Positions 7,773 through 16,643 of a DNA stretch of 51,719 nucleotides are shown here, one piece after another. The notes under the pieces were generated by a model. The model did no database searches, had not been told where the DNA came from, and was given only the letters and a program-made list of their open reading frames with translations. The stretch lies in assembly GCF_030849505.1 (NCBI RefSeq), contig NZ_JAUJFI010000018.1, positions 1 through 51,719 of the forward strand. Reading direction: 5' to 3'. The number at the start of each line of letters is the position of its first letter. Within the stretch, counting starts at the first letter, position 1. The DNA is from Azospirillum isscasi. GTDB taxonomy: Bacteria > Pseudomonadota > Alphaproteobacteria > Azospirillales > Azospirillaceae. The translations under genes were made by a program, and so were the position numbers.

Positions 7773-8900
7773 TCAGCCGGAGCGCGCCCGGCGCGGGCCG
7801 AGCGGTGCGGCGTGCGACGGATCGGACATCCAGCCGCGGGCGTTGCGGCGGTAGATCTCGATGATGCGTTCCCGGTAGACGGCGATGTCGAACTGCCGCT
7901 CGAAGCGCAGGCGTGCGCCCCGGCCCAGGCGGCGGCGCAGCTCCGCGTCGTCGATCACGCGGGCCAGCGCCTCGGCCAGCGCCGCCCGGTCGCCCGGCGG
8001 AACCAGCAGGCCGGTCTCCTCGTCGGCGATGGCGTCGCCCACGCTGCCGACCGGGGTGGCGACGATGGTCAGGCCGTTGGCCATGGCTTCCAGCACCGAC
8101 ATCGGCAAGCCTTCGAACATGGAGGGCTGGACCAGCACATGGGCCTGCACCAGCTCCTTCCGGCAGCCCGCCTGGTCGAGCCAGCCGGTGAAGCGCACGC
8201 GGTCTTCCAGCCCCAGGGTCCTGGCCTGCGCGCGGTAGCACTCCAGATCGCCGTCGCCGGCGATGGTCAGGTGCCAGGACCGGCTGCGGCAGACGTCCGA
8301 CGCCAGCGCGTCCAGCAGGACGTCGATGCCCTTCAGCTTGATCAGGCGCCCCAGGAACAGCAGGCGCACCGGCCCGTCCCCGGCGCGGTCCGGGATCGCC
8401 TCCGGCCCCGGCACGGCGTTGTGCAGCAGGGTCACGCGGCCCACGGTGGGGAAGGTGGTCACCACCCAGTTGCGCCAGTATTCGCCCAGCACCACCACCT
8501 CGCTGGTCATCGCCATCATGTGGCGGATGGCCCAGCGCGACGGCGGCCTGGCGTCCTCGTAATGCTTGGGGAAGCGGCCGCCGTGCAGATGCAGGACGAC
8601 CGGCACCCGGAACAGCGAGGCCATGGCGACGATCAGCCCCTTGCGCAGCACGCTGCCGTACTCCGCCATGTGGATGTGCACGAGCTGGGCCTTGCCGGTC
8701 ACGAAGCAGCCGAACAGGCGCAGCATCGCGGCGGCGAAGTAGAAAGGCATCAGATGGAATTTCGCGTCCGGCCCGTAGCTGTCGATCACCTCGAACTTCA
8801 CGTCGGGCCGGTGCTGCTTCAGGTCCGCCGTGAAGTTGTCGACGATCCGCCCCATGCCGCCCTTTTCGAGCGTTCCGCCGGGTGAAACGATGTAGATCAT
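7773..8900 (-). CDS. Glycosyltransferase family 4
   Basis: A 375-residue GT-B fold enzyme. The N-terminal acceptor domain begins with MIYIVSPGGTLEKGGMGR, and the nucleotide-sugar domain contains LFLGRLIKLKGID (181-193) and the EX7E motif EGLPMSVLE at 263-271. It probably adds one sugar to the lipid-linked repeat unit of the exopolysaccharide at the cytoplasmic face. AGGAG lies 5 nt before the ATG. A paralogous GT4 gene follows on the upstream side, and the two share the organisation of the GGxGR start and HLHG motif. Sugar specificity cannot be read from sequence. Confidence 0.9.
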   Translation of the reverse strand: MIYIVSPGGTLEKGGMGRIVDNFTADLKQHRPDVKFEVIDSYGPDAKFHLMPFYFAAAMLRLFGCFVTGKAQLVHIHMAEYGSVLRKGLIVAMASLFRVPVVLHLHGGRFPKHYEDARPPSRWAIRHMMAMTSEVVVLGEYWRNWVVTTFPTVGRVTLLHNAVPGPEAIPDRAGDGPVRLLFLGRLIKLKGIDVLLDALASDVCRSRSWHLTIAGDGDLECYRAQARTLGLEDRVRFTGWLDQAGCRKELVQAHVLVQPSMFEGLPMSVLEAMANGLTIVATPVGSVGDAIADEETGLLVPPGDRAALAEALARVIDDAELRRRLGRGARLRFERQFDIAVYRERIIEIYRRNARGWMSDPSHAAPLGPRRARSG

Positions 8901-8976
8901 ATCCGCTCCTGACTGTCGCGCTCCCCTCGCGAGGCTTCAGGGAGGAAGAAATGAAGGCGCCGCGGAACAATGGGTC

Positions 8977-10173
8977 CTACTGCCGGCCCGCGCGGGTCAG
9001 CGACGGCTTGGCCGCCGCGGCGTCGGGCAGCGCCCCCAGAGACGGGCGCCGCACCGCGTCGGGGCGGGCAAGCTCCGCATAGAGGTCCTGAAGGCTGCGG
9101 CCGTAGGCCTCGATCACGAACTTCTCCAGGAACAGCCGGCGCCCCTCCACCGACAGGCGGGTGTAGAGCGCCGGGTGGGCGGCGAGGTCGCGGACCGCCC
9201 GGGCCAGCGCCTCCGGGTCGTTGACCGGGACGATGCGCGCGGTCTCCCCGTCGGTCAGCACCTCCGGGATCGAGCCGACCGGGGTGGTGACCACCGGCAT
9301 GCCGGCGGACAGCGCCTCCAGGATCACCATGGGAAGCCCTTCGTGGGTCGAGGGCAGCAGCAGCATGTCGTGGTCGCGCAGATGGCCGTGCGCCTGTTCG
9401 CGCGAGATCCAGCCTTCGAAGCGGCATTCGCCGTCCACGCCCAGCTCCGCGGCCATGCGGCGGTAGCCCTCCACGTCGCCGCCGCCGCCGATGGTCACGC
9501 GGAAGCGGAAACCCTGCTCCTTCATCAGGTGGCAGGCGCGCAGCAGCGTGCCGATGCCCTTGCGCTCCGACAGGTTGGCCAGCACCAGGAGCGACACGAT
9601 CGCCCCCGGCGGCGGGGCCGCGCGGACGGGCAGGTCGGCGCCGATGTCCGGCACCGCGTTGTAGAGCACCCGCACCTTGTGCGGGTCCGTCCCGACCGAC
9701 TGGACCAGGAAGCTGCGCCAGCTCTCGCCCAGCACCAGCGCGATGCCGCAGCGGTCGAACAGCCAGCGGCTGATCGCGCGGGACACCGGTCCCTTGTTGA
9801 AATACTCGACGAAGGAGGCGCCGTGCAGATGCACCACCGTGGGGCAGGAGAACAGCCCGGCGAAGAGCTGCACCACCGCCTTGCGCCAGAAGCTGGCGTT
9901 TTCCGACACGTTGATGTGCACGACCGAGGGCCGGCGCAGAACCATCAGCGCGCCCAGCCGGGCCAGCGTGCCCGCCAGATACAGCGGCGACAGGAACACG
10001 CTGCCGGTGCCGCGGGTGTCCAGCACCACCGTCTCCGGGGCGGACGGGCTGTTGCGGAAGGCATCGACGATGTAGCCGGTCATCCGCCCGATCCCCCCGC
10101 CGCCATCCAGGGCGCCGGGGGTGGCGAAGACAACGCAGGCGCGGGCAGCAGCCTTCTTGCGCTTGAAAGCCAT
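8977..10173 (-). CDS. Glycosyltransferase family 4
   Basis: A 398-residue GT-B enzyme. It has a glycine-rich acceptor-domain start (GALDGGGGIGRMTGYI, about 20-35), HLHGASF near 115, a donor-domain segment LVLANLSERKGIGTLL (197-211) and the EX7E motif at E278-E286 (EGLPMVILE). It is related to the neighbouring GT4 at 7773-8900, suggesting an old duplication. The gene starts 7 bp after the GT2 stop upstream, so the two are co-transcribed. The N-terminus is Lys/Arg rich. Expected role: assembly of the exopolysaccharide repeat unit on undecaprenyl diphosphate. Confidence 0.9.
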   Translation of the reverse strand: MAFKRKKAAARACVVFATPGALDGGGGIGRMTGYIVDAFRNSPSAPETVVLDTRGTGSVFLSPLYLAGTLARLGALMVLRRPSVVHINVSENASFWRKAVVQLFAGLFSCPTVVHLHGASFVEYFNKGPVSRAISRWLFDRCGIALVLGESWRSFLVQSVGTDPHKVRVLYNAVPDIGADLPVRAAPPPGAIVSLLVLANLSERKGIGTLLRACHLMKEQGFRFRVTIGGGGDVEGYRRMAAELGVDGECRFEGWISREQAHGHLRDHDMLLLPSTHEGLPMVILEALSAGMPVVTTPVGSIPEVLTDGETARIVPVNDPEALARAVRDLAAHPALYTRLSVEGRRLFLEKFVIEAYGRSLQDLYAELARPDAVRRPSLGALPDAAAAKPSLTRAGRQ

Positions 10174-10180
10174 GCTGTCC

Positions 10181-11113
10181 TCACGCCGTGCCGGGAGCCG
10201 AGAAGATGGCCTGACGCAGCCGGCGCCGCAGCCCGACCGGCATCAGCGAATGCATCAGGAAGGTGGTCAGCGCCATCGGGGTCGGCGCGCCGTCCCGCAA
10301 CGCCGATTTCAGGATGCGCTTGCGCACCGCCGGCGTGCGCGCCGCCTGCTCCCCGCCGGTGGCCTGGAGAAGCAGGCTGGCGTAGGCGCGCGGCGACAGC
10401 ATGGGCCGCATCGATTCCGCCCAGTTCAGGGCCATGTCGATGTTGTGGCAGGTGGACAGGGTGATGCGGTCCGATTCCGTGTAGTGGACGGCCAGCACCT
10501 CCGGCACGGTGACCAGGGCGCAGCTTTCGATCCGCCCGCAGGCGATCAGCCATTCCCAGTCGTCGAAGGCCGATTTCGGGATGGGCTGGCGCAGCAGAAG
10601 CGCCTTCGGCGCCAGCAGCGTGGTGGTGGGGGCGAAGGTCTCGCCCTTGAACAGCCCGTGCCGGACGAACAGGTAGTCGCCGATCCGGTCCCGCGGGGTG
10701 CACAGCCGGCGCGGCCATTCGAAGTCGCCGCGGGCCGTCACGACCTTGCAGCGGCAGCTCATGATCGGGTAGCGCACGCCCGGGGGACGGGCGGCCATCT
10801 GCAGGGCGATCTTGCCGGGCATCCATTCGTCGTCGTCGTCGAGGAAGGCGATCCAGGCGCCCTGCGCACGCTCCACGCCCAGATTGCGGGCTCCGGCGGC
10901 GCCGCGGTTCCGTTCCAGCGGGATCACGGTCAGCCGGGGATCGCCGAACGCCCTCAGGCGCTCCTCGGTGGCGGGGTCGGGGCCGTCGATGACGACGACG
11001 ACCTCCAGCGGGGCGTAGGTCTGGGCCAGGGCGCTTTCCACCGCCCGCGCCACCATGTCGGGCCGGTTGCGGGTGGGAATGACGACGGTGACCATCTCTT
11101 GCGGGGACGTCAT
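10181..11113 (-). CDS. Glycosyltransferase family 2
   Basis: A 310-residue GT-A enzyme. The nucleotide-binding start VTVVIPTRNRPDMVARAVES is at 8-27, VVVVIDGPD at 38-46, and the acidic metal-binding motif FLDDDDEW at 90-97. The C-terminal third lacks transmembrane segments, so it is a soluble or peripheral transferase. It lies between the polymerase gene (58 bp gap) and a GT4 gene (7 bp gap). The ribosome site is AAGG about 8 nt before the ATG. It is likely one of three sequential transferases building the repeat unit. Confidence 0.9.
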   Translation of the reverse strand: MTSPQEMVTVVIPTRNRPDMVARAVESALAQTYAPLEVVVVIDGPDPATEERLRAFGDPRLTVIPLERNRGAAGARNLGVERAQGAWIAFLDDDDEWMPGKIALQMAARPPGVRYPIMSCRCKVVTARGDFEWPRRLCTPRDRIGDYLFVRHGLFKGETFAPTTTLLAPKALLLRQPIPKSAFDDWEWLIACGRIESCALVTVPEVLAVHYTESDRITLSTCHNIDMALNWAESMRPMLSPRAYASLLLQATGGEQAARTPAVRKRILKSALRDGAPTPMALTTFLMHSLMPVGLRRRLRQAIFSAPGTA

Positions 11114-11171
11114 GACATTACCTTCTGTCGCGACGGAGATTCGGGGCGGAACATGAGGGGGCCTCCTTCCG

Positions 11172-12509
11172 TCAGCCGGGCCGGGCCGGACCGCTCCAGC
11201 CGGCGGACGGAGGCGCGGCGTAGGAGGTTCCGTAAGGGGAGGAACTGGCGAAGGCGGCTTGCGGCGCGGTGTGCCGGTCCTGCATCCGGGCCTGCATCTT
11301 GGCCCAGCGGCGGCGCTGCACGAGGCGGGTCACCGCGACCACCAGCACGATCCAGTTCAGCGAGTGGCGTTCCAGGAACACGCTTTCCGAAATGGAGATC
11401 AGCATCAGCGCGCAGCCGACGGTGAAGATCCAGGCCGGCTCGGCGCGGTTCCCGCTGTAGCGGACGGCGGCGAAGCCCTGGATCAGCAGGCGGCCCATCA
11501 GCATCGCCGTCAGGATCACGCCGGGCAGGCCCAGGTCCAGCCACGCCTCGATCCAGCCGTTGTGGGCGGAGTTGATGCCCCAGCCCTGGGTGAAGGTGCT
11601 GCCCGGCCCATAGGCCCCGTACCAGTAGGCGCCGTAGCCCCAGCCGAGCAGGAAGCGGTCCTGGATCGACATCAGCGTGTGCTCCCACAGCACCGTGCGT
11701 CCGGTCAGCGTCGGGTCGCGGCCCAGCATGTAGAGGATGTCGTGCCAGAAGGTCGTGCCGCTGGTGATGCCGACCACGGCGACCAGCAGGATGAAGGCCA
11801 TGGCCGGCGCGAAGCTGCGGATGCCGCCGCGCACGAAGCCGCTGGCGAGCAGCAGGCCGGCGACCAGGATCGAGGTGACCAGACCCGTGCCCGACCGGCT
11901 CATCACGATCAGCAGCAGGGCCATCAGCAGCAACGGGCGGACCACCCAGCGCTTGCCCTCGCGCGTCCAGTCGAGCCAGAGCAGGCAGAGCACCAGCCAC
12001 ACCATCATGCGGCCCGTGACGTTCTTCTGCCAGAAGATGCCCTTCCAGGCGCCGACATGCTGTTCGCTGTCCAGCCCGACCGCCGGCATCGCGAAGACCG
12101 AGACGTAGGACAGCACCATCAGGATCGACAGGCCGGTCGCCAGCATCCGGACGATCTCCGGGAAGCTGTAGCGCAGGGCCAGATAGACCGCGAAGGCCGT
12201 GGTGAACAGGAAGGCCACCGCGCGGCGCAGCGTCACGTCCGGATAGATCGACCACAGGGCCGACAGGAAGGCCAGCGCCACGATCAGCGACACCGCCGGG
12301 CTGCCCGTCGGCAGGCGGAAGGCCAGGCTGGGCCGCGCCGCGATCAGCGCCAGGATCATGACGTAGACGGCCATGAAATAGATGACGGCGCCGGGCGCGT
12401 CCGGATCGGTCGTGCCGCCGCCGGTCAGCAGCGCCGGAAGCACCGAGCCGCCGAACGAGACGATGCAGAAGACGGTGACGCTCTTTTCCAGAACTTCGAG
12501 GACTTTCAT
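11172..12509 (-). CDS. Polysaccharide polymerase (O-antigen ligase/ExoQ/Wzy family)
   Basis: A 445-residue integral membrane protein with many hydrophobic segments (for example SVTVFCIVSFGGSVLPALL near the start and FILLVAVVGITSG in the middle). It has the ExoQ/Wzy periplasmic-loop signature around WGYGAYWYG ... INSAHNGWIEAWLDLGLPG. Such proteins polymerise lipid-linked repeat units on the periplasmic side. I place the start at the ATG at 12509 because the protein then begins with a short cytoplasmic stretch before the first membrane segment; the ribosome site there is weak, and a longer start at 12593 cannot be excluded. The C-terminal ~40 residues are polar and Ala/Ser/Pro rich. Confidence 0.87.
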   Translation of the reverse strand: MKVLEVLEKSVTVFCIVSFGGSVLPALLTGGGTTDPDAPGAVIYFMAVYVMILALIAARPSLAFRLPTGSPAVSLIVALAFLSALWSIYPDVTLRRAVAFLFTTAFAVYLALRYSFPEIVRMLATGLSILMVLSYVSVFAMPAVGLDSEQHVGAWKGIFWQKNVTGRMMVWLVLCLLWLDWTREGKRWVVRPLLLMALLLIVMSRSGTGLVTSILVAGLLLASGFVRGGIRSFAPAMAFILLVAVVGITSGTTFWHDILYMLGRDPTLTGRTVLWEHTLMSIQDRFLLGWGYGAYWYGAYGPGSTFTQGWGINSAHNGWIEAWLDLGLPGVILTAMLMGRLLIQGFAAVRYSGNRAEPAWIFTVGCALMLISISESVFLERHSLNWIVLVVAVTRLVQRRRWAKMQARMQDRHTAPQAAFASSSPYGTSYAAPPSAGWSGPARPG

Positions 12510-12733
12510 GGGGCCGCTGTTCCGGTGAAAAGGGCTGTGATGGGCAGTGAACGCCCATCGGGCGCACACCGCATCGCACTCTGAAGATGCCAACCCGATG
12601 CCCGGACCTGTAGCCGGGCGGAGGCGTTAGGCCGAAGGAGGCCGCCCCCGTCGGGGCTACCTCCGGTTGGGCCGGACACCCCGATCTTGCGGGTCCGGGA
12701 GGGCGTGGGAAGGCTCGCTCCAGAAAAGGGAAA

Positions 12734-12760
12734 GCCCCTCTCCCGCGTGGGAAGAGGGGC
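12734..12760 (-). terminator. Rho-independent terminator after the wbaP-like gene
   Basis: On the minus strand an imperfect hairpin, GCCCCTCT ... AGAGGGGC with an internal TCCC/GGGA pairing, is followed by TTTCCCTTTT. It lies just past the stop of the sugar transferase gene (12781), so it separates that gene from the polymerase/glycosyltransferase group downstream. Confidence 0.7.
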
Positions 12761-12780
12761 CCGGATGGAGCGCCGCGGGG

Positions 12781-14226
12781 TCATGACCCGTCGCCTTTCA
12801 GGACGATCACCGCGGTCTTGCACAGGATGTAGAAGTCGAACAGCAGGCCGCAGTTGCGGACGTAGAAGACGTCCATGGCGACGCGCTCCTGGAAGGTGGT
12901 GCGGTGGCGGCCCGACACCTGCCAGTAGCCGGTCAGGCCCGGACGGACGGAACCGATGACTTCCGCCGAGGCGCCGACCTCCGGCAGTTCCTTCGGCATG
13001 TAGGCGCGCGGACCGATCAGGCTCATGTCGCCCGTCAGGATGTTCCAGAGTTGCGGCAGCTCGTCGAGCGAGGTCTTGCGCAGGAAGCGGCCGACCGGGG
13101 TGATGCGCGGGTCGTAGGTCAGCTTGTGGTAGGTCATGTACTCTTCGCGCATCTTCGGATCGTTCTCCAGAAGGCGCTGGAGATGCTCTTCCGCGTTGAT
13201 GTGCATCGAGCGGAACTTCAGCACGTCGAAGGTCTTGTCGCCGCCGGCCCAGCGCTTCTGGCGGAACATGACCGGGCCGGGGCTGTCCAGCCGGATCGCC
13301 GCGGCGATGCCCAGCATCAGCGGCGCCACCGCCACCAGCAGGATGCCCGACAGCAGGATGTCCAGGGCGCGGCGGATGCGCAGGTAGCTGGTCGGCGGGC
13401 GGACCGAGACGCGCAGCGCCAGCGAGCCGTGCAGGTTGTGGTAGGTGGCGTCCACGGCGCTGACGTTGCCCTCGCCCAGCAGGCAATAGACCTGTTTGAA
13501 GGGCAGCCGCGCGACCAGCGCCGTCAGGTCCGCACCGTGGCGCCCGATGTCGGCGACGATGGCCGCCTGGGCCTGTTGGGCGTAGGCTGGGGACTTGGCG
13601 AGAAGCTCCGTCGAGCCGACCACCGGCAGGTTGGCGACGCGGGTCTGCCACAGCGTGTCGTCGTCGTCGAAGAAGCAGACCGGGCGCATGCCCAGCCAGG
13701 GCAGCCGTTGCAGCTTTTCCGCGATGGCGGCCCCCTGCGGGCCGGCGCCGACGATCACCACCGGGGTGCGCCAGTTCAGGGCGCTGGCCATCAGGCCGTG
13801 CACCAGCAGCAGATCGGCGGCGTAGGTGATGGCGAAGCCGACCAGGGCGACCGACAGCGCCTCCACGAAAAAGGAACGGAAGCCGTCCATGACGATGAAG
13901 GGCACGGCCAGCACGGCGACCGACAGCAGGGCCGCCTGGAAAGTGCGGCGGGTCCGCTCCAGATAGTCGAAACGGCCGAGCGAGTAGATTCCGAAGACCG
14001 ATTTCACCAGCGGCACCAGCATCAGGCCGGTGACCAGGGCGCGCTGCGACAGGTCCGCCTCCGCGGACAGGGCGTCGCTGCCGAACAGCCGGAGCAGCGT
14101 CCAGCCGAGCAGGGCGAGCATGAAGCCGTCGGACAGCGCCAGCAGCAGCCCGGGTCCCACCGCCGGCATGGCCGTCTTCTTCACCGGGGCCAGATTGATG
14201 ACCGCTTCTGGGTCGAGTTTGCTCAT
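12781..14226 (-). CDS. Undecaprenyl-phosphate sugar phosphotransferase (WbaP/ExoY-like)
   Basis: A ~481-residue membrane enzyme that starts polysaccharide assembly by moving a sugar-1-phosphate from UDP-sugar to undecaprenyl phosphate. The N-terminal half has four or five hydrophobic segments, and a central Rossmann-like domain contains [18 protein letters not shown]. The C-terminal bacterial sugar transferase domain (about 280-480) carries a membrane re-entrant segment, [45 protein letters not shown] and [13 protein letters not shown] choose the ATG at 14226, which has a weak GGGA upstream; an ATG at 14238 is also in frame. Its own terminator follows at 12734-12760, and wzx is transcribed divergently. 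Confidence 0.93.
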   Translation of the reverse strand: MSKLDPEAVINLAPVKKTAMPAVGPGLLLALSDGFMLALLGWTLLRLFGSDALSAEADLSQRALVTGLMLVPLVKSVFGIYSLGRFDYLERTRRTFQAALLSVAVLAVPFIVMDGFRSFFVEALSVALVGFAITYAADLLLVHGLMASALNWRTPVVIVGAGPQGAAIAEKLQRLPWLGMRPVCFFDDDDTLWQTRVANLPVVGSTELLAKSPAYAQQAQAAIVADIGRHGADLTALVARLPFKQVYCLLGEGNVSAVDATYHNLHGSLALRVSVRPPTSYLRIRRALDILLSGILLVAVAPLMLGIAAAIRLDSPGPVMFRQKRWAGGDKTFDVLKFRSMHINAEEHLQRLLENDPKMREEYMTYHKLTYDPRITPVGRFLRKTSLDELPQLWNILTGDMSLIGPRAYMPKELPEVGASAEVIGSVRPGLTGYWQVSGRHRTTFQERVAMDVFYVRNCGLLFDFYILCKTAVIVLKGDGS

Positions 14227-14828
14227 CGCAGGTCCCATTTATGTGTGAAACGGAATGCCATCCGCCTCGCGCCTGACCTAACGCGCCGCAGCGTGAGACG
14301 GCCTCACATCAGCTTTTTCTTTGAGTCTTCCTGTGTTCCGAAAGACACACAAATATCAGCGCGTTCCTTACCCCCGTGCAGACAGATCAGGGGGTTGCGC
14401 TGTTGTCCACGAATTAGGATAGAGGCTGCCGTTAATCAACAAATCACAAGAGGCTTCCTCAGCCGGCGGCAATACCCCTTACATGATGAGTGGTTTCCGT
14501 TGGGCGTATTTGAAGAGATTAAGAAAGGCGGATGACTTCGTCCGGATCATCCGGATCGGCGGCGGCGCTGCTCCGGCTTCGCTCCGCCTACCACCATCCT
14601 CCCCGCAATTTGGTGGTAAAGGGAGGATGTTCCCCGCCTCCTATGGCCGGGTGCGGTGCCGGATGGCGGCGCGTTGTTCCGGGTGGCGTGCCCGTCCCGT
14701 ATGGCCCGCAGCGCGGACGTATCCCGTAAGAAGCCGGCGGACGATTACGGATGACCGGGCCTCTCCAAAGCTCCGTTGATCGCGGTGGGACGGGTTTGCA
14801 CCCTGGGTGGATTGTGCGTTGGAGCCTT

Positions 14829-14931
14829 GCCCCCACTCCGGCCCTCGCCCGCTTTCGCAGGGGAGGGGACTGCCGCCGCTTCGCATGAATCTCCCTCCCC
14901 TGCGAAAGCGGGGGAGGGCCGGAGTGGGGGC
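14829..14931. repeat. Type A long intergenic inverted repeat, copy 1
   Basis: The arms 14829-14868 and about 14892-14931 are inverted copies of ~40 bp with essentially one mismatch (GCCCCCACTCCGGCCCTC ... outer part), around a loop with CTGCCGCCGCTTCGC. A second, less perfect copy with the same loop core lies at 43356-43462. RNA from either strand would form a long hairpin. No ORF for mobility is present. Confidence 0.85.
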
Positions 14932-15052
14932 ACGGGGTGCCATCGGAATAAGTCCGAAGAAGAAGGTGAAGACGCCAACGTGAAGTTGAAACCTCCCATT
15001 CCGGTTCCAATCATCCCAATTGCGTTCGCGGGTGCGGCAGCGCCGCCCCACC

Positions 15053-15086
15053 GGAGTTCTCGGCGGAGTTCTAGGCGGAGTTCCTG
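15053..15086 (+). promoter_or_regulatory. Triplicated Shine-Dalgarno unit before wzx
   Basis: Three tandem 12-nt units, each starting GGAGTT (15053, 15065 and 15077), lead directly into the wzx ATG at 15087. The last GGAG is 6 nt from the start at normal spacing; the other two are shifted upstream by one and two units, still in register with each other. Confidence 0.75.
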
Positions 15087-16568
15087 ATGGCGTCCGAAGC
15101 AGCGACGATCCTGAAGCACGGTTGGCTGTTCATGCTGGCCAACGTGGTCAACCGGGCTGCCGGGCTTCTGCTCCTGCCGCTCTACACCCGGCTTCTCAGC
15201 CCTTCCGAATTCGGTGTCTACGCGCTGGTGGTGGTGGTCGCCGACCTGCTGGCGGTCATGCTGATGATCGGCATGAACAACGCCTTCACCGCCGTCTATT
15301 TCGAACATGCGGAGGAGGGCGACCGGAGGCGCGTCGCCAGCACCTGCCTGCTGGCGGTGGTCGGGACGTCCGTGGCGATGGTCGGGCTGGCCTGGCCGCT
15401 GGGGATGGCGGGAAGCTGGGCGATGTTCGGCTCCCCCGGCCACGCGGCGGTGATGGCGATCGCGCTGGCCGGCGTCGCGCTCACCACCCTGTTCGAGCTG
15501 GCGCTGGCCTATTACCGGGCGCGCAAGCGGTCGGGCCTGTGCCTGCTGGTGTCGCTGGCGAAAGTGGTTGCGCTGCTGGCCTTCAACCTGCTGTTCCTGT
15601 GGGCGCTCGGCCTTGGGGTGGAGGGCATCTTCCTGGCGAACGGCGCGTCCTTCCTGGCGCTGGGCGTGCTGCTGGTCGTGGCGATCCTGAGGGACACGGG
15701 GGTTTCCTTCTCCTTCCCGATCCTGAAGCGGGTGGCGGTGCTGGGGCTGCCCTACGCGCCGCAGTCGCTTCTGGACATCGCCAACAACTTCGTCTCGCGC
15801 TGGCTGCTGAACATCCTGCTGTCCACGGCGGCGGTGGGTCTGTTCGCCTTCGGGATGCGGCTGTCGCAGATCCTCTTCATGTTCCTGACCGCCTCCTTCC
15901 TGCAAATCTGGTCGGTCAGCCGGCTGGAGGCGCAGCATGGCGCGGCGGACCACGCCCAGGCGGATTTCGTCTTCCACCTGTTCGTCGTGCTGCTGACCGG
16001 GGCCGGGCTGGGGTTGGCGCTGACCGCGCCGGAGATCCTGTGGCTGATCGCGTCCGCCGACTACACCCCGGTGCTGGCCAGCATGCCCTTCCTGGTGCTG
16101 GCCTATGTGCTGCATGGGGTGAGGATGAATCCGGAGGTGGCGATCCTGAAGGCCAAGCGCGTCGGCGTGCTGCCCTGGATCTCCGCGGCCAGCCTCGCGG
16201 TGGGGTCGGCGCTGGCCCTGGGCATGGTCTGGCAGTGGGGCCTGCTGGGTGCCGCGCTCGCCAATCTCGGGCGGGAGGTCTTCCAGATCGTGCTGACCGA
16301 GACGGTGCGCCGCCGCATCTGCCGCGACGAGATGCCGTTGAACGCCGTGCGCATCGGCTGGATTCTGGTGCCGGCGGCCCTCGCCTATGGGGTGGGCTGG
16401 TACCTGTTCGGGACCGAGATCGATCCGGCCTTCACCGCGGAGAAGGTGGTGCTTGTGCTGATGTTCCTGGTGGCCGCGGTGTTCGGCCCCGGCATGGGAT
16501 CGGCGGGCCGGGCGCTGCTGGGCAAGCTGCTGCTGGGGCGTGTGCGCCGCCTGCAATCGGTCTCCTGA
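15087..16568 (+). CDS. Polysaccharide flippase (Wzx, MOP superfamily)
   Basis: A 493-residue integral membrane protein with about 12-14 hydrophobic segments. The start HGWLFMLANVVNRAAGLLLL followed by PLYTRLLSPSEFGVYALV is the classical signature of Wzx/oligosaccharide flippases. It would move lipid-linked repeat units from the inner to the outer face of the inner membrane, supplying the Wzy-type polymerase at 11172. It is the only plus-strand gene within the exopolysaccharide cluster and is followed by a convergent terminator. The ribosome site is GGAG at 6 nt. Confidence 0.93.
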   Translation: MASEAATILKHGWLFMLANVVNRAAGLLLLPLYTRLLSPSEFGVYALVVVVADLLAVMLMIGMNNAFTAVYFEHAEEGDRRRVASTCLLAVVGTSVAMVGLAWPLGMAGSWAMFGSPGHAAVMAIALAGVALTTLFELALAYYRARKRSGLCLLVSLAKVVALLAFNLLFLWALGLGVEGIFLANGASFLALGVLLVVAILRDTGVSFSFPILKRVAVLGLPYAPQSLLDIANNFVSRWLLNILLSTAAVGLFAFGMRLSQILFMFLTASFLQIWSVSRLEAQHGAADHAQADFVFHLFVVLLTGAGLGLALTAPEILWLIASADYTPVLASMPFLVLAYVLHGVRMNPEVAILKAKRVGVLPWISAASLAVGSALALGMVWQWGLLGAALANLGREVFQIVLTETVRRRICRDEMPLNAVRIGWILVPAALAYGVGWYLFGTEIDPAFTAEKVVLVLMFLVAAVFGPGMGSAGRALLGKLLLGRVRRLQSVS

Positions 16569-16590
16569 AAGCGCCTCTCGTGAAAAAGGA

Positions 16591-16620
16591 ACGGGCCGGC
16601 GGATCGCTCCGCCGGCCCGT
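16591..16620 (-). terminator. Terminator between wzx and the GH5 gene
   Basis: A perfect 13-bp stem (16591-16603 and 16608-16620) with the 4-nt loop TCGC. On the minus strand it is followed by TCCTTTTTCAC, giving a proper U-tract after the GH5 gene that ends at 16644. On the plus strand there is no T-run, so any effect on wzx transcripts would be weaker. Confidence 0.85.
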
Positions 16621-16643
16621 CGTCATATCCGCTTCCGCGGTCG

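Larger units (their letters stand above)
14227..15086. other. Divergent intergenic region of the exopolysaccharide locus
   Basis: About 860 bp separate the divergent wbaP-like and wzx genes. It holds a type A long inverted repeat (14829-14931), small palindromes such as GTGAG-N5-CTCAC at 14293-14307 and ACCCCC-N14-GGGGGT at 14370-14395, and three tandem ribosome-site units just before wzx. The part from 14290 to 14500 is relatively AT rich and probably holds the wbaP promoter. I saw no convincing gene. Confidence 0.6.

Noticed and set aside
14370..14395. ACCCCC-N14-GGGGGT as terminator
   Set aside because: The stem is short with a long loop and no T-tract on either strand, and it lies upstream of both divergent genes.
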